This document shows positions 7,666-16,122 of a DNA stretch of 50,976 nt, one piece after another (the stretch's first letter is position 1; the number at the start of each line of letters is the position of its first letter). The notes beneath the pieces were generated by a model. It was not told where the DNA came from. It worked only from the letters and a program-made list of their open reading frames with translations, and made no database searches. Both the position numbers and the translations under genes were made by a program. Origin of the DNA: Methanomicrobiaceae archaeon (GTDB lineage Archaea; Halobacteriota; Methanomicrobia; Methanomicrobiales; Methanomicrobiaceae); assembly GCA_016937345.1 (NCBI GenBank), contig JAFGWE010000040.1, positions 1 to 50,976 on the forward strand, in the 5' to 3' direction.

Positions 7666-8130
7666 GTGACATTAAAAACGGTGATCTCAGCTCCGTTTAA
7701 AAGTATGCGAAAGGAGCAGCTGAAAAAAGGGGAAATTATCTATTTTCTGACAATTGACAAGAGATGGATGAACAGTGATCAGGCAGGAAAACTGATACGG
7801 ATGGCAGCAGACGATGGACTGCTCAGTGAATCAGGTGGCCTCATATCACCCACCTACAATGTCTCTGAAGTCGATATTCCGCTTGGGTACAAACCATCAT
7901 CCGAAATTTTTGTAAAGGACAATCCTGCCGAAGTGCTGATAGAGGATATTGCACAAAAACGAGGAGTTGAGGCAAGCGAAGTTGTCGCAGAGATAAACGG
8001 CCTGATTAAGAAAGGTTTTGACGGCAATCTTGGATTTGAGGCTGCAACAGTCATAATTGCCAGAAAGTACAATGTTTTTTTTGAGGACAAAATCCCCGAA
8101 CTCTCAAAAAGTCTTTTTAAAAACAACTGA
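7666..8130 (+). CDS. DUF2240 family protein
   Basis: The 154-residue protein matches the archaeal DUF2240 family by its opening ISAPFKSMRKEQLKKGEI and the segment FYLTIDKRWMNSDQAGKLI-like region (here IIYFLTIDKRWMNSDQAGKL), followed by helices reminiscent of a winged-helix DNA-binding domain (MAADDGLLSESGGLISPTYN). The middle part ends PLGYKPS and the C-terminal third is helical (IEDIAQKRGVEASEVVAEIN). Its biochemical role is unknown. The start codon is GTG 7666, abutting the stop of the upstream unknown gene, so it is surely in the same operon. A T8 tract follows (8143-8150). Confidence 0.85.
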   Translation: MTLKTVISAPFKSMRKEQLKKGEIIYFLTIDKRWMNSDQAGKLIRMAADDGLLSESGGLISPTYNVSEVDIPLGYKPSSEIFVKDNPAEVLIEDIAQKRGVEASEVVAEINGLIKKGFDGNLGFEAATVIIARKYNVFFEDKIPELSKSLFKNN

Positions 8131-8142
8131 ATTTCAGGAACA

Positions 8143-8150
8143 TTTTTTTT
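8143..8150 (+). terminator. T8 tract after the DUF2240 gene
   Basis: Eight consecutive T residues 12 bases after the stop codon form a likely archaeal terminator for the 7246-8130 operon, which converges on rps6e. Confidence 0.5.
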
Positions 8151-8225
8151 GATTTTAACCGCATTGCCCATTTTTTACAAGGCGGTCAGTGAAATAAAAA
8201 ATATTAAGAATAATTTATATTAAAT

Positions 8226-8639
8226 CTACTCTGCTGCAGCTTCAGCTGTTTCTGCAGGTTCCGGAGCAAAGTACTGCTCAAGTGATTTCTCACCGTATTC
8301 TACAACTTTTGCATTTATCTGCACAAAGTCTGATGTAATCTCTGAACAGCGGATTGTCTTTCTGCGGCGTTCCCCGTCATATTTGTCGTGGAATCCAACA
8401 CTCTCTGAGAGAAGAAGTCTCCTCTTGCCTGCTCCCGGAAGATCAGATCTTGCCGGAATGCCGGTTCTGTCAGTTGCGCCTGTAAGCTCGATCTTGTATC
8501 CTGCAAAACCTATTGCATCTCCACTGATCTGCTGTCCGATTTTCTTGCCGATAAGTGCGCCTGCAATTCCGCCGGTCGCTTCAACATTGTATGCCTTTCC
8601 TGTTTTAGGGTCGGAGAGGACTATTTTTAAATCTGCCAT
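8226..8639 (-). CDS. rps6e: 30S ribosomal protein S6e
   Basis: S6e is an archaeal/eukaryotic small-subunit protein. The 137-residue product has the family motifs ADLKIVLSDPKTGKAYNVEA, LIGKKIGQQISGDAIG, GYKIELTGATDRTGIPAR and GAGKRRLLLSESVGFH, with RRRKTIRCSEIT following. The C-terminal 25 residues are an Ala/Glu-rich tail (EPAETAEAAAE) beyond the conserved domain. It lies 55 bases downstream of infB on the same strand, a common archaeal arrangement of translation genes. Confidence 0.97.
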   Translation of the reverse strand: MADLKIVLSDPKTGKAYNVEATGGIAGALIGKKIGQQISGDAIGFAGYKIELTGATDRTGIPARSDLPGAGKRRLLLSESVGFHDKYDGERRRKTIRCSEITSDFVQINAKVVEYGEKSLEQYFAPEPAETAEAAAE

Positions 8640-8694
8640 CTTTAGAACTCCAATATTTAGGTCTCTATAATTTTGTATTGTAACATTAAAAAAA

Positions 8695-10506
8695 CTACTT
8701 TCCCCAGAAGGGTTCCTCTTTACGCTTCATGCGAGTGAATTCTTCCAGAATAATCTTCATACTATCGTTTAAATGCGAAAACATCTCTGTTTCAAGGATT
8801 TTTACATGGTGCTCAGGGATGTTGACATATAGCCCGTCGCCGACATTTATCTGGCGCCCCACAGTGGGGCCCTCAATTGATATTGCAACCTCATCACCCT
8901 CACTGGCTTCCTGAATATTATCCTGCCCTTTCTTCATCTGTTTTATCTTTCCGACTTTTCTGCCATCAAGATGTACAAGATTAGTTCCGGTCTGAAGTTT
9001 TCCTCCGAGCACTCTTACACCCACGACTGCGGGATTGCTCTGCCTGAACACACAGTCAGGAAGAAGAGTTATCTTTGCCGGCATGACCAGTTTTTCGAAA
9101 CACTGCTTCTCCATCTCACGGCGGGTCTTATCCTCCCACTCAAGATAATCATCAATCAGATGATAGATTACCCCCGATTCAAAGACCATGACGTTTTCTA
9201 CCTGTTTTTCCATTAAAAGCTCCATTGCGTCAGGAAGCTTTGTTGTGTTAAAGGCCAGAAGTACTGACATCAGGGGATTTTTAACAGTCGCTATCTCAAT
9301 TATATCATGCCTGGATACAGGGCCCACCTCGGCACGCATAATCGGAATATTATGCTGCTCTAGCTCTTTTGAGAGGGCTTCTAAGGCACCTATCGTATCT
9401 GCCTTGATGAATATACCTTCATCAGAGAGCTTGACATTGATGTCCTGCATCTCATGCAGAACCCTGTCAGCTATCTCATCCCTGTTGCCTTTTACGACCA
9501 TCAGGGGGGAACCTGCAACAACACCATCAAGATTTGGCGCTGCAACCTTGATTCCGCTTGCTGCACTCACGGATTTTACCCTTTCAAACCGGTCTTCTAT
9601 GAGGATCTCTTTCATGGGACGCGGTTTTAGAAGTGAGCGCACCTTTGTTTCTATTACCCCGTTGTTTCCTCCGACAATGATCTCGTCACCGACGTTTAAG
9701 GTTCCGTCAAAAAGGATTACGTCAAGAGTTGTGCCCAGTCCACGCTCCTCTTTTACTTCAAGAACAGTGCCGACTCCCGGCCCTTCAACAGTGAGCTTTA
9801 AACTTTCAGTCATATATCTCTGGGCAAGACCGACCATCACCATCAAAAGATCAGGAAGACCCTCACCTGTTATTCCGCTTACGGGAACAATTGCGATGTT
9901 CTTCTGAAAATCCTTTATCCGGTCATACCTTTCGCAGTTAAAGCCTTCCTCGGAGAGTTTTCCTACAAGTTCATATGTTTTTGTTTCAATTTCTGTTTTA
10001 ACACGATCATTCTGGGCATTATAGCACTGCATGAAAGGAGAACCCGGAGTCTTTCTCCACCCGTGAAGCCTGTCTATCTTTGTTGCCGCAACAACAAACG
10101 GGGTCTTGAAATTTTTTAGAATATGGAGCGCTTCTATCGTCTGAGGCTGAAAACCCTCATTTATGTCAACAACAAGAATCGCCATATCTGCAAGGGCCCC
10201 GCCCCTTGAACGGAGTGTTGTGAATGCATGATGTCCAGGAGTGTCAATGAATAAAAGACCGGGAACATCAAAATTTTTCTTACCTTTTGTCCCGCTCATC
10301 TCCTCTATTGCTTCTAAGGGCACGATTGTGGCCCCTATATGCTGTGTTATTGCACCTTCCTCTTTTTTAACTACTGAAGAGCCCCTGATTTTGTCAAGAA
10401 GGGATGTCTTCCCATGGTCTACATGGCCAAGTACACAGACTATTGGTGTTCTTATTGAATTTTTGCCTGAATTCTGAGTGTTTTCCTTGTCCTTTTTTTT
10501 AGCCAT
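8695..10506 (-). CDS. infB: Translation initiation factor aIF5B (IF-2)
   Basis: aIF5B is the GTPase that promotes ribosomal subunit joining and stabilises initiator tRNA. The 603-residue protein carries the G domain at 20-230 with G1 GHVDHGKT (27-34), G3 DTPGHHAF and G4 TKID, then domain II, the alpha/beta/alpha domain III, a long helix and domain IV (VVGVRVLGGKLQTGT, EGDEVAISIEGPTVG). No intein interrupts the P-loop. I start at ATG 10506 (MAKKKDK), which has GGAGG 7-8 bases upstream; the longer frame from 10584 adds 26 residues without support. First gene of the infB-rps6e unit. Confidence 0.97.
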   Translation of the reverse strand: MAKKKDKENTQNSGKNSIRTPIVCVLGHVDHGKTSLLDKIRGSSVVKKEEGAITQHIGATIVPLEAIEEMSGTKGKKNFDVPGLLFIDTPGHHAFTTLRSRGGALADMAILVVDINEGFQPQTIEALHILKNFKTPFVVAATKIDRLHGWRKTPGSPFMQCYNAQNDRVKTEIETKTYELVGKLSEEGFNCERYDRIKDFQKNIAIVPVSGITGEGLPDLLMVMVGLAQRYMTESLKLTVEGPGVGTVLEVKEERGLGTTLDVILFDGTLNVGDEIIVGGNNGVIETKVRSLLKPRPMKEILIEDRFERVKSVSAASGIKVAAPNLDGVVAGSPLMVVKGNRDEIADRVLHEMQDINVKLSDEGIFIKADTIGALEALSKELEQHNIPIMRAEVGPVSRHDIIEIATVKNPLMSVLLAFNTTKLPDAMELLMEKQVENVMVFESGVIYHLIDDYLEWEDKTRREMEKQCFEKLVMPAKITLLPDCVFRQSNPAVVGVRVLGGKLQTGTNLVHLDGRKVGKIKQMKKGQDNIQEASEGDEVAISIEGPTVGRQINVGDGLYVNIPEHHVKILETEMFSHLNDSMKIILEEFTRMKRKEEPFWGK

Positions 10507-10752
10507 AATCTGCCCTCCAAAAAAACCTGCGTGAGACAAATGTTTCAGGTACCTTTTGATGAAAATGGAAGCTGCCATTTTCATTTTATATTACCGGCGG
10601 TTATTCCTGTATAAAATCGCCAGACTTTAAGAAATTACCTGTCTATTATTGGCACATAAAACAATATTAATAGTGCCCCGCACCAGGCACATTTTCTGAT
10701 TGAAATGGATATCTTAATTAGTAACATCTTTTAAATTTAATAGAGCAGTTCA

Positions 10753-10824
10753 GCCGGGGTAGGGTAGTGGTTATCCTCAGGGATTGTGGCTCCCTGGACT
10801 CGGGTTCAAATCTCGGCCCCGGCC
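10753..10824 (+). tRNA. tRNA-His (anticodon GTG)
   Basis: A 72-base cloverleaf: acceptor GCCGGGG/CCCCGGC, anticodon arm AGGGA-TTGTGGC-TCCCT, T arm TCGGG-TTCAAAT-CTCGG (with two G.U pairs), discriminator C73, as is usual for tRNA-His. The base at -1 (10752) is A, not the G needed for histidylation, so G-1 must be added after transcription. No intron and no encoded CCA. A TATA-like TTTTAAATTTAATA lies at about 10730-10742. Confidence 0.95.
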
Positions 10825-10923
10825 TGTTTTCTTTTTTTACTTTTGATTTAGAATATCATTACTGATAGATTCAATTCCGGTATAAAAAAAGCTAAAAATC
10901 TGCAGGTTATAAAAATAAAAAAA

Positions 10924-11379
10924 TTAATCGAGAATTAAAATTGGTATTTTGACATCTTTTGCAATTTCAGCATAAAGCGTGCCTATATTGACATTTGATT
11001 TCTTGCCGAATGCCCCCATAACAATAAGATCGTATGAACCGGAATTAACCTCTTTTATTATCTCAGATGCCCTCTCTCCCTCAACAATTTTAGAGGAGCA
11101 GTTTATTTCAGCCCGGTTCATATTCATAATCATATCTGCCACTTCCTCACTGATATTCTTCTTCATATCACTGGAGATTTTGGCTTCATGCTCTGCTATC
11201 CTGTCACACATGTTGCTCTGTTTGCAAAGATAAAAAGCAGAAGATCTGACTTCAGCCTTGTCAAGAACTGAGAATAAAACAACCTCAGAGTCCCCTCCTT
11301 TCTCTTTTGCAAGCATAAGAGCATGCATTGCAGCCTTCTGACTCCATTTTGAGCCGTCTAATAAGACTAATAACTTCAT
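10924..11379 (-). CDS. Universal stress protein (UspA family)
   Basis: A 151-residue single USP domain: N-terminal KLLVLLDGSKWSQKAAMHAL (strand, Asp and helix of the nucleotide pocket) and C-terminal LIVMGAFGKKSNVNIGTLYAEI, resembling the GxxG...G[ST] ATP-binding loop but with seven rather than nine residues between the second and third Gly. Final strand IPILILD. USP proteins bind ATP or AMP and often modulate partner proteins. It lies 13 bases downstream of the transporter gene, with GAGGTG before the ATG, and is the third gene of a USP-transporter-USP operon. Confidence 0.9.
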   Translation of the reverse strand: MKLLVLLDGSKWSQKAAMHALMLAKEKGGDSEVVLFSVLDKAEVRSSAFYLCKQSNMCDRIAEHEAKISSDMKKNISEEVADMIMNMNRAEINCSSKIVEGERASEIIKEVNSGSYDLIVMGAFGKKSNVNIGTLYAEIAKDVKIPILILD

Positions 11380-11392
11380 CCTTACACCTCAT

Positions 11393-12721
11393 CTAAAACA
11401 TCAGATACAAAATTCCAAGACCTACTGCTACTGTTAAAAACATAGCCAGTATTCCGACTTTCAGGAAATCCACGAATGTAATCTTTATTCCTTCTCTTTC
11501 TCCTATTCCCAGCACCACAACGTTTGCTGATGCACCAATAGCTGTCCCGTTACCGCCGAGGCACGCACCTAGTGACAAAGCCCACCATAACGGATATGTG
11601 TCAATAGCTGTTGATGTTACGCCCATATCATGAATCAGAGGAATAAGTGCTGCTGTCAGCGGAATATTGTCAACAATTGCTGATGCAATTGCCGCAAACC
11701 AGGCTATAACAAACATCGCCTCACCGGTGGTACTTACATTGTTTATCACAATTTGTGCAAGGTCGGAGATTACTCCTGTGTTGATAAGACCTCCTACAAG
11801 GACAAACAATCCTCCAAAGAAGAATAGAGCAGTCCATTCAATCTTTTCAAAGATCATCTCAGGAGAGGATCTTGACCAGAACAGAATAATTGCAGCACCA
11901 ATTAATGCCACCTCTGCCGGTTCAAGGGTCATTGAAGGATCTACAAACGGCAAAACGAAATGGAGCAGTTCACCGATGTTGTTGTGCATGAAAAAGAGTG
12001 CCACAACAATTACAAGCGTAATTATGGATTTTTTAAACAGTGTTTCATCCTTTATGGCAGCACGCTCGTCAAGTGCATCTATGGTCTTTTTAATAATCTT
12101 CTTCTCCGAATCATCAACCCTCATCTGCCTGCCATACATCACAAAGAACATAATCAGGACAATTGCCAGATCAACTACTGCAATAGGCGTCATTATAAAT
12201 ATAAATTCATTGAACGTAAGGCCTGCAGAGGATGCAATCATTATGTTTGGCGGATCTCCTATCAGTGTTGCCATACCCCCGACATTTGATGACATAATCT
12301 CGGCAAGCAAAAATGGTATGGGGTTTAGATTCATCACCTTTGCAATATAGAGAAGCATAGGCGTCATCAAAAGAACTGTTGTTACATTGTCCAGAAATGC
12401 ACTTGTAACAGCCGTTACAATCGAGAACAACAAAAGAACTTTTATCGGGCTTCCGTTTGCAGCTTTCGCAGTTCTTATTGCAAGATATTCAAAAAGACCG
12501 CTGTTGCTTGCAACATTGACAATTATCATCATGCCCATTAAAAGAAATATGGTACCAAAATCAATGTTCTCCAAAACACTGTCCCAGGGAACAATTCCGA
12601 TAAAGACAAGCACAGCTGCGCCTGCCATTGCAGCAACCGCACGGTGGATTCTTTCATCAATAATCAGCGCATATGTGAGCAGGAAAATTACTACTGCAAT
12701 CAAAGTTTCTATTGGAATCAT
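11393..12721 (-). CDS. ArsB/NhaD-type ion transporter (IT superfamily)
   Basis: A 442-residue integral membrane protein with about 11-12 hydrophobic helices. The two inverted halves carry the paired re-entrant motifs of the ArsB/NhaD/P-protein family: SAFLDNVTTVLLMTP with LIGDPPNIMIASSAG in the first half, and AIVDNIPLTAALIPLI with GNGTAIGASANVV in the second. A charged cytoplasmic loop (residues about 200-230) joins them. Family members export arsenite or exchange Na+ for H+; no ars gene is nearby, so an antiporter role is more likely, but the substrate cannot be read from sequence. Start ATG 12721 has AAGGA 7 bases upstream; a TTG one codon earlier is possible. Flanked in its operon by two USP-type genes. 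Confidence 0.9.
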   Translation of the reverse strand: MIPIETLIAVVIFLLTYALIIDERIHRAVAAMAGAAVLVFIGIVPWDSVLENIDFGTIFLLMGMMIIVNVASNSGLFEYLAIRTAKAANGSPIKVLLLFSIVTAVTSAFLDNVTTVLLMTPMLLYIAKVMNLNPIPFLLAEIMSSNVGGMATLIGDPPNIMIASSAGLTFNEFIFIMTPIAVVDLAIVLIMFFVMYGRQMRVDDSEKKIIKKTIDALDERAAIKDETLFKKSIITLVIVVALFFMHNNIGELLHFVLPFVDPSMTLEPAEVALIGAAIILFWSRSSPEMIFEKIEWTALFFFGGLFVLVGGLINTGVISDLAQIVINNVSTTGEAMFVIAWFAAIASAIVDNIPLTAALIPLIHDMGVTSTAIDTYPLWWALSLGACLGGNGTAIGASANVVVLGIGEREGIKITFVDFLKVGILAMFLTVAVGLGILYLMF

Positions 12722-12738
12722 CAAATCATCCTTTCCCG

Positions 12739-13278
12739 TCAGTAGAGAACTACCGCTTTATTTACCTGATGTACAAGTCTCTGTGCAACAGGACTGATCT
12801 CATTATCATCACCGCGGCCCCCCCCGTAATTAAGTGATATTGCAACAAGATCGTAGTCTTTGGCAAGAATCTCTATATTATCCAGTTTATGCCCTGAAAA
12901 AAGCCTCTTTTTTGCACTAATGCCCCTCTGTTCAAGTTCTTCGGAGATCTTATCCATCAGGGAATGTCCGTATTTCTCTTTTTTCTCAGCGTATTCCCGT
13001 GCTGCATCTTCACCGAGAATTTCACCGACCATGGCAATTGCATCGCGGTCAGAGATATAAACAAGTGTAACTTCAGCGCCATATATGCCGAACAGTTCAT
13101 AGAGTTCTTCAGGAATCTCCTTCACAAATATATCAAGTGGCAGAAGGATCGATTTTACGTCCTTTACAACCTCCTCTTCTGTGAGAAGAAACTCCCGGTA
13201 TTCCTTTAAAACTCCTTCATAGCGGTTTCCCACTACATCTTTGAATTTTCTGTTAATAAGTGAAGAATAATATCCCAT
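12739..13278 (-). CDS. USP-like alpha/beta protein
   Basis: The 179-residue protein has a USP-like fold: about 35 N-terminal helical residues, strand SILLPLDIF, helix EIPEELYELFGIYGAEVTLV, strand YIS, a helical insert rich in charge, then IEILAKDYDLVAISLNYGGGRGD and VAQRLVHQVNKAVVLY. The Gly-rich GGGRGD loop sits where USP proteins bind ATP, but the standard motif is altered. Start chosen at ATG 13278 (MGYYSS); the longer frame to 13440 runs through the promoter (TATA-like CTTATAATAA near 13305). It is the first gene of an operon with the ion transporter (17 bases on) and a second USP gene, suggesting a regulatory role on transport. Confidence 0.78.
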   Translation of the reverse strand: MGYYSSLINRKFKDVVGNRYEGVLKEYREFLLTEEEVVKDVKSILLPLDIFVKEIPEELYELFGIYGAEVTLVYISDRDAIAMVGEILGEDAAREYAEKKEKYGHSLMDKISEELEQRGISAKKRLFSGHKLDNIEILAKDYDLVAISLNYGGGRGDDNEISPVAQRLVHQVNKAVVLY

Positions 13279-13452
13279 CTCTATCGTCCAAACTGATGAA
13301 TGGTTATTATAAGATTTTTTAGTCAATAATATTTTTCTAACAGGATCTGCAGGGAATGTAATGACAGAAAAAATATTGTCTGCCGGACTCCGGATGTTAT
13401 TATTTTTAAAAAAGACCTTTGGCCAATAAAATCCCGCCAATACAATCGCATT

Positions 13453-14049
13453 TCACTGATATGGCACCAGAAGAGTGAGATACTGATCTATTTTGGATAA
13501 AACAACAGCAGTATCCTGTTCAATGATACCCACCATATTCTGGTTTTCGGGGTCAAGCACAGAGGTATCAATCTCGCCCGCCATTACCTGAAGTCTTTTT
13601 GCCTCATACCTCTGATTCTCAAGATTTACCATAGTCTCCTTTAATTCCTTCTGAAAATCCGGATAGCTCTTTGAAAGCATTGTTGAAACAGTCTCTTCAG
13701 TCTCTCCAAACCGGACACAAAGGTCAAGGAATGCATATTTCAGCTCAAGTGAGCGGACCATGTTTTTGTACTGAACATAATTTATTCCATCACCGGCACA
13801 TCCGGATGTCAGAATTAAAAGTGCATCATAATACTGTTTTTTTGATGCTTCTGCCTGCGCATAAAAAAATTCATCAGGATTGGCAATATCCATTGTTTTG
13901 AGACGCCCGTTTGCCGCTTTTTCAAGTGCAGATACATCAGAGAGAGTCTGATTGCAGGAATCCGAATCAGATGCACATCCCGGTGCCAAAATCGTCAGAA
14001 ACAGTGCCAGCAGCAGAGCTGAAACTTTCAGATAATCTTTAAAGAACAT
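13453..14049 (-). CDS. Predicted lipoprotein of unknown function
   Basis: The 198-residue protein begins with a signal peptide ending in the lipobox LAPGC, so Cys25 would be the lipidated residue and the protein would be held at the outer face of the membrane. The mature part is mostly helical, with coiled-coil-like stretches (LENQRYEAKRLQVMAGEI) and a C-terminus QYLTLLVPYQ. Mature Cys residues (SCNQ, SGCAGD, LDLCVRF) are not in a clear metal pattern. I do not recognise the family. Its start overlaps the end of the upstream transglutaminase-like gene by 11 bases, so the two are coupled and probably act together at the cell surface. Confidence 0.8.
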   Translation of the reverse strand: MFFKDYLKVSALLLALFLTILAPGCASDSDSCNQTLSDVSALEKAANGRLKTMDIANPDEFFYAQAEASKKQYYDALLILTSGCAGDGINYVQYKNMVRSLELKYAFLDLCVRFGETEETVSTMLSKSYPDFQKELKETMVNLENQRYEAKRLQVMAGEIDTSVLDPENQNMVGIIEQDTAVVLSKIDQYLTLLVPYQ

Positions 14050-14860
14050 TGAGAGTATCCACCCCGTACCTTCTCATAAAATAACCTTGGCCGGGAGAAT
14101 CGGTCTTTGAGAGTCCGTCTGCATAGTAAAATGTAACCTGACCTGATGAATAATAAATTCTTCCGGGATGATAAGTATTCATTTCAGCCTCAGTATTGCC
14201 ATATGTATAGTAATCCGGCCCGAATACTTTAGGAATTCCCCAGTCTAAATTCAGCCAGTATGCGGTTTTTCCATTCTCACCATTAAAGCTGTAATAGACT
14301 TTCTCGCACCCGTATCTTCCGGATATGTATTTGCAGGCCTCTTTTACTGCTGATTCACTATAACCTATAAAAACCTCAGGATAAGCATGTCCGGGCCTGT
14401 TTTCGACACCTGTCGCCGTTACAACTCTGCATCTGCCACCCACAGACATAATCAGTGAAGCTAAAAATACAGAATAATCATCACAGTCACCCCTTAAACC
14501 TGATTTTATGGTCCCGATTGCAGAAGATATGTATTCAGGGCCTTTTGGATCGCTAACAACGATCCAGTTCTGGTTTGTATAATCCCAGAGATCACAGGCC
14601 TGCGCAACGGAGTAATTTCCCGAATTCTCAGGCGATATCCTCAGATATGCAAATGATCTTACAGAAGGATTCTCATACTGGACTGCATCGGAATATATAT
14701 CCGCAAGATTTTGTTCATGGGATACTGAAACAGATTCGGATATCCCCAAATCCTGTGCAATATCAGCATATGCTGCGCCTGAAAAAAGTATTACAGACAG
14801 GACTGCTGACAGGAGAAGTACTGCTGCCCCGTACTTTATTAAACGCGAATCCCGTCTCAT
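14039..14860 (-). CDS. Exported transglutaminase-like protein with complete catalytic triad
   Basis: The 273-residue protein has a signal peptide (hydrophobic 11-31, cleavage near AAYA-DI) and a transglutaminase-like (papain-fold) domain. The likely triad is Cys126 in GLRGDCDDYSVFLASLI, His158 in GHAYPEVFIG and Asp206 in YWLNLDW. Archaeal secreted members of this superfamily are thought to be proteases or amidases; the substrate is unknown. It is followed by an overlapping lipoprotein gene and preceded by a paralogue at 15031-16122 in which the Cys is Ser. A TATA-like CTATATATCT lies about 30 bases upstream (14886-14895) and the ATG follows CAACAGG. Confidence 0.87.
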   Translation of the reverse strand: MRRDSRLIKYGAAVLLLSAVLSVILFSGAAYADIAQDLGISESVSVSHEQNLADIYSDAVQYENPSVRSFAYLRISPENSGNYSVAQACDLWDYTNQNWIVVSDPKGPEYISSAIGTIKSGLRGDCDDYSVFLASLIMSVGGRCRVVTATGVENRPGHAYPEVFIGYSESAVKEACKYISGRYGCEKVYYSFNGENGKTAYWLNLDWGIPKVFGPDYYTYGNTEAEMNTYHPGRIYYSSGQVTFYYADGLSKTDSPGQGYFMRRYGVDTLNVL

Positions 14861-15030
14861 CCTGTTGAATTAGTCTGATTTTTAAAGATATATAGATATT
14901 TAATCCAAAAAAATGAGATATTGCAATCAGCCAAAATAAATTAACGCAGATCAGTTAATAAAATGTCTCCAAAAAGTGCTAAGAGTTCTTATCCAAAGCA
15001 AAAAGGAGGACAAATGAATCATTTTTACCC

Positions 15031-16122
15031 TTAAAGGGTTTTAAATCTTATATCATCCCATGATGAATCAGAGTAGAAGACTTTGGCAGAATCCAGATCA
15101 TTGTAATAGTTATCTCCCGGATAATTTCCAAGCCAGTCTAATTTAAGCCAGTATGTCTTATCACCATTTTGTTCATATTCGGAACTATAGGATATTTCCC
15201 TTAAGGAATAAACACCCGGGGAATACGTACTGTATCCGCTGTAACGGAATTTGAGATACATTATCTGAAAGTCTATAACATTTGAGTCAGGGAAAAGCAG
15301 GAGATACTCAATTATTATTGGATAGTCATAACAGATTTCACCGTACTTCTCAGGTTCATTTAATATCTGCATAAATGGTTTTACATATATCCAGCAGGAT
15401 TCACCGGAGCAGATCTCTCCTGATTCATATTTGAAAACATTAAGCCCGGAGGGATCATTTGAAAAGGCATAAGGATACTTTAATTTCAAATCAGAAAGTG
15501 CCTGGGAATTTATCATCTTTGTATTGAAGTCTCCGCTGTTTCCAAGATACAGCTCCGCATACGTATGTTCACCAATCTGGGGGCTCTGCGCAACTTTGAT
15601 TCGGGCCTGACCCCCGACAGCTTTTATCAGAGAGGCAATAAATATTGCAAAATCATTTGAGTCTCCTTTCAAACCGGTATTAACAGTTCTGCTTGCAGAT
15701 GAGAGATCCCATATTCCTGCAGCATCAGCCTGATAGATCCATTCGTCTTTCACGCCATCCCAAATGTCGCAGGCATGTGCGATATTAAACTCTCCGCTGT
15801 TATCCGCCGGAATATATCGCGCCGCAAAATTTCTCGTATCCGGCTGATAATAGTCCATCGCATCCGATATCCTGCTTGAAAGCAGCCACATCTGATCTTC
15901 TTTTGTGATGATTTTGTTCTGATACGAAAGATAACCGGATTCATTTATTCCGACTGCAGGCATGTCATAATTTTCAGGGTAATTCGTTGCAACAACCTCT
16001 GCCGGCTCATCTTGTCCTCCGAAAGTATCAGATAAGAGATTCGGCTTCATTACAACTGCAATTATGATTACTATCAAAACGGCTCCCAAAAGTGTCAGTA
16101 TATCATAAGAACGTGAATTCAT
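15031..16122 (-). CDS. Membrane-anchored transglutaminase-like paralogue lacking the catalytic Cys
   Basis: The 363-residue protein has one N-terminal membrane helix (8-25) and no cleavage site, then a domain paralogous to the 14039-14860 product: FAARYIPADNSGEFNIAHAC matches FAYLRISPENSGNYSVAQAC, and GLKGDSNDFAIFIASLI matches GLRGDCDDYSVFLASLI. The nucleophile position is Ser155 (codon TCA, two changes from the partner's TGT), while His186 (GEHTYAELYLG) and Asp in YWLKLDW are kept. An insertion of about 80 residues separates the His and Asp parts. It is intact, with no frameshift, so it may be a substrate-binding pseudoenzyme or use Ser; this is inference. A 170-bp gap separates it from the active paralogue. 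Confidence 0.82.
   Translation of the reverse strand: MNSRSYDILTLLGAVLIVIIIAVVMKPNLLSDTFGGQDEPAEVVATNYPENYDMPAVGINESGYLSYQNKIITKEDQMWLLSSRISDAMDYYQPDTRNFAARYIPADNSGEFNIAHACDIWDGVKDEWIYQADAAGIWDLSSASRTVNTGLKGDSNDFAIFIASLIKAVGGQARIKVAQSPQIGEHTYAELYLGNSGDFNTKMINSQALSDLKLKYPYAFSNDPSGLNVFKYESGEICSGESCWIYVKPFMQILNEPEKYGEICYDYPIIIEYLLLFPDSNVIDFQIMYLKFRYSGYSTYSPGVYSLREISYSSEYEQNGDKTYWLKLDWLGNYPGDNYYNDLDSAKVFYSDSSWDDIRFKTL

Noticed and set aside
9188-9907. Long open frame (239 codons) on the plus strand
   Set aside because: It lies fully antisense to the conserved aIF5B gene and has a Ser/Thr/Pro-rich composition typical of a shadow frame.
10672-10690. Inverted repeat GTGCC/GGCAC between infB and tRNA-His
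   Set aside because: Short arms, no T-tract and no RNA-gene context; likely chance.
11667-12350. Open frame of 227 codons on the plus strand
   Set aside because: Antisense to the ArsB/NhaD-type transporter; its composition mirrors the hydrophobic codons of the real gene.
15003-15033. AAGGAGG followed by a six-codon ORF on the plus strand
   Set aside because: A peptide of six residues antisense to the end of the transglutaminase-like paralogue is most likely chance.
15027-15039. ACCC-TTAAA-GGGT dyad at the stop codon of the transglutaminase-like paralogue
   Set aside because: Only four base pairs and no T-tract on the coding strand, so not called as a terminator.
15031-16122. Possible pseudogene because the catalytic Cys is missing
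   Set aside because: The frame is intact over 363 codons with conserved His and Asp, so it is annotated as a coding gene, probably a pseudoenzyme.
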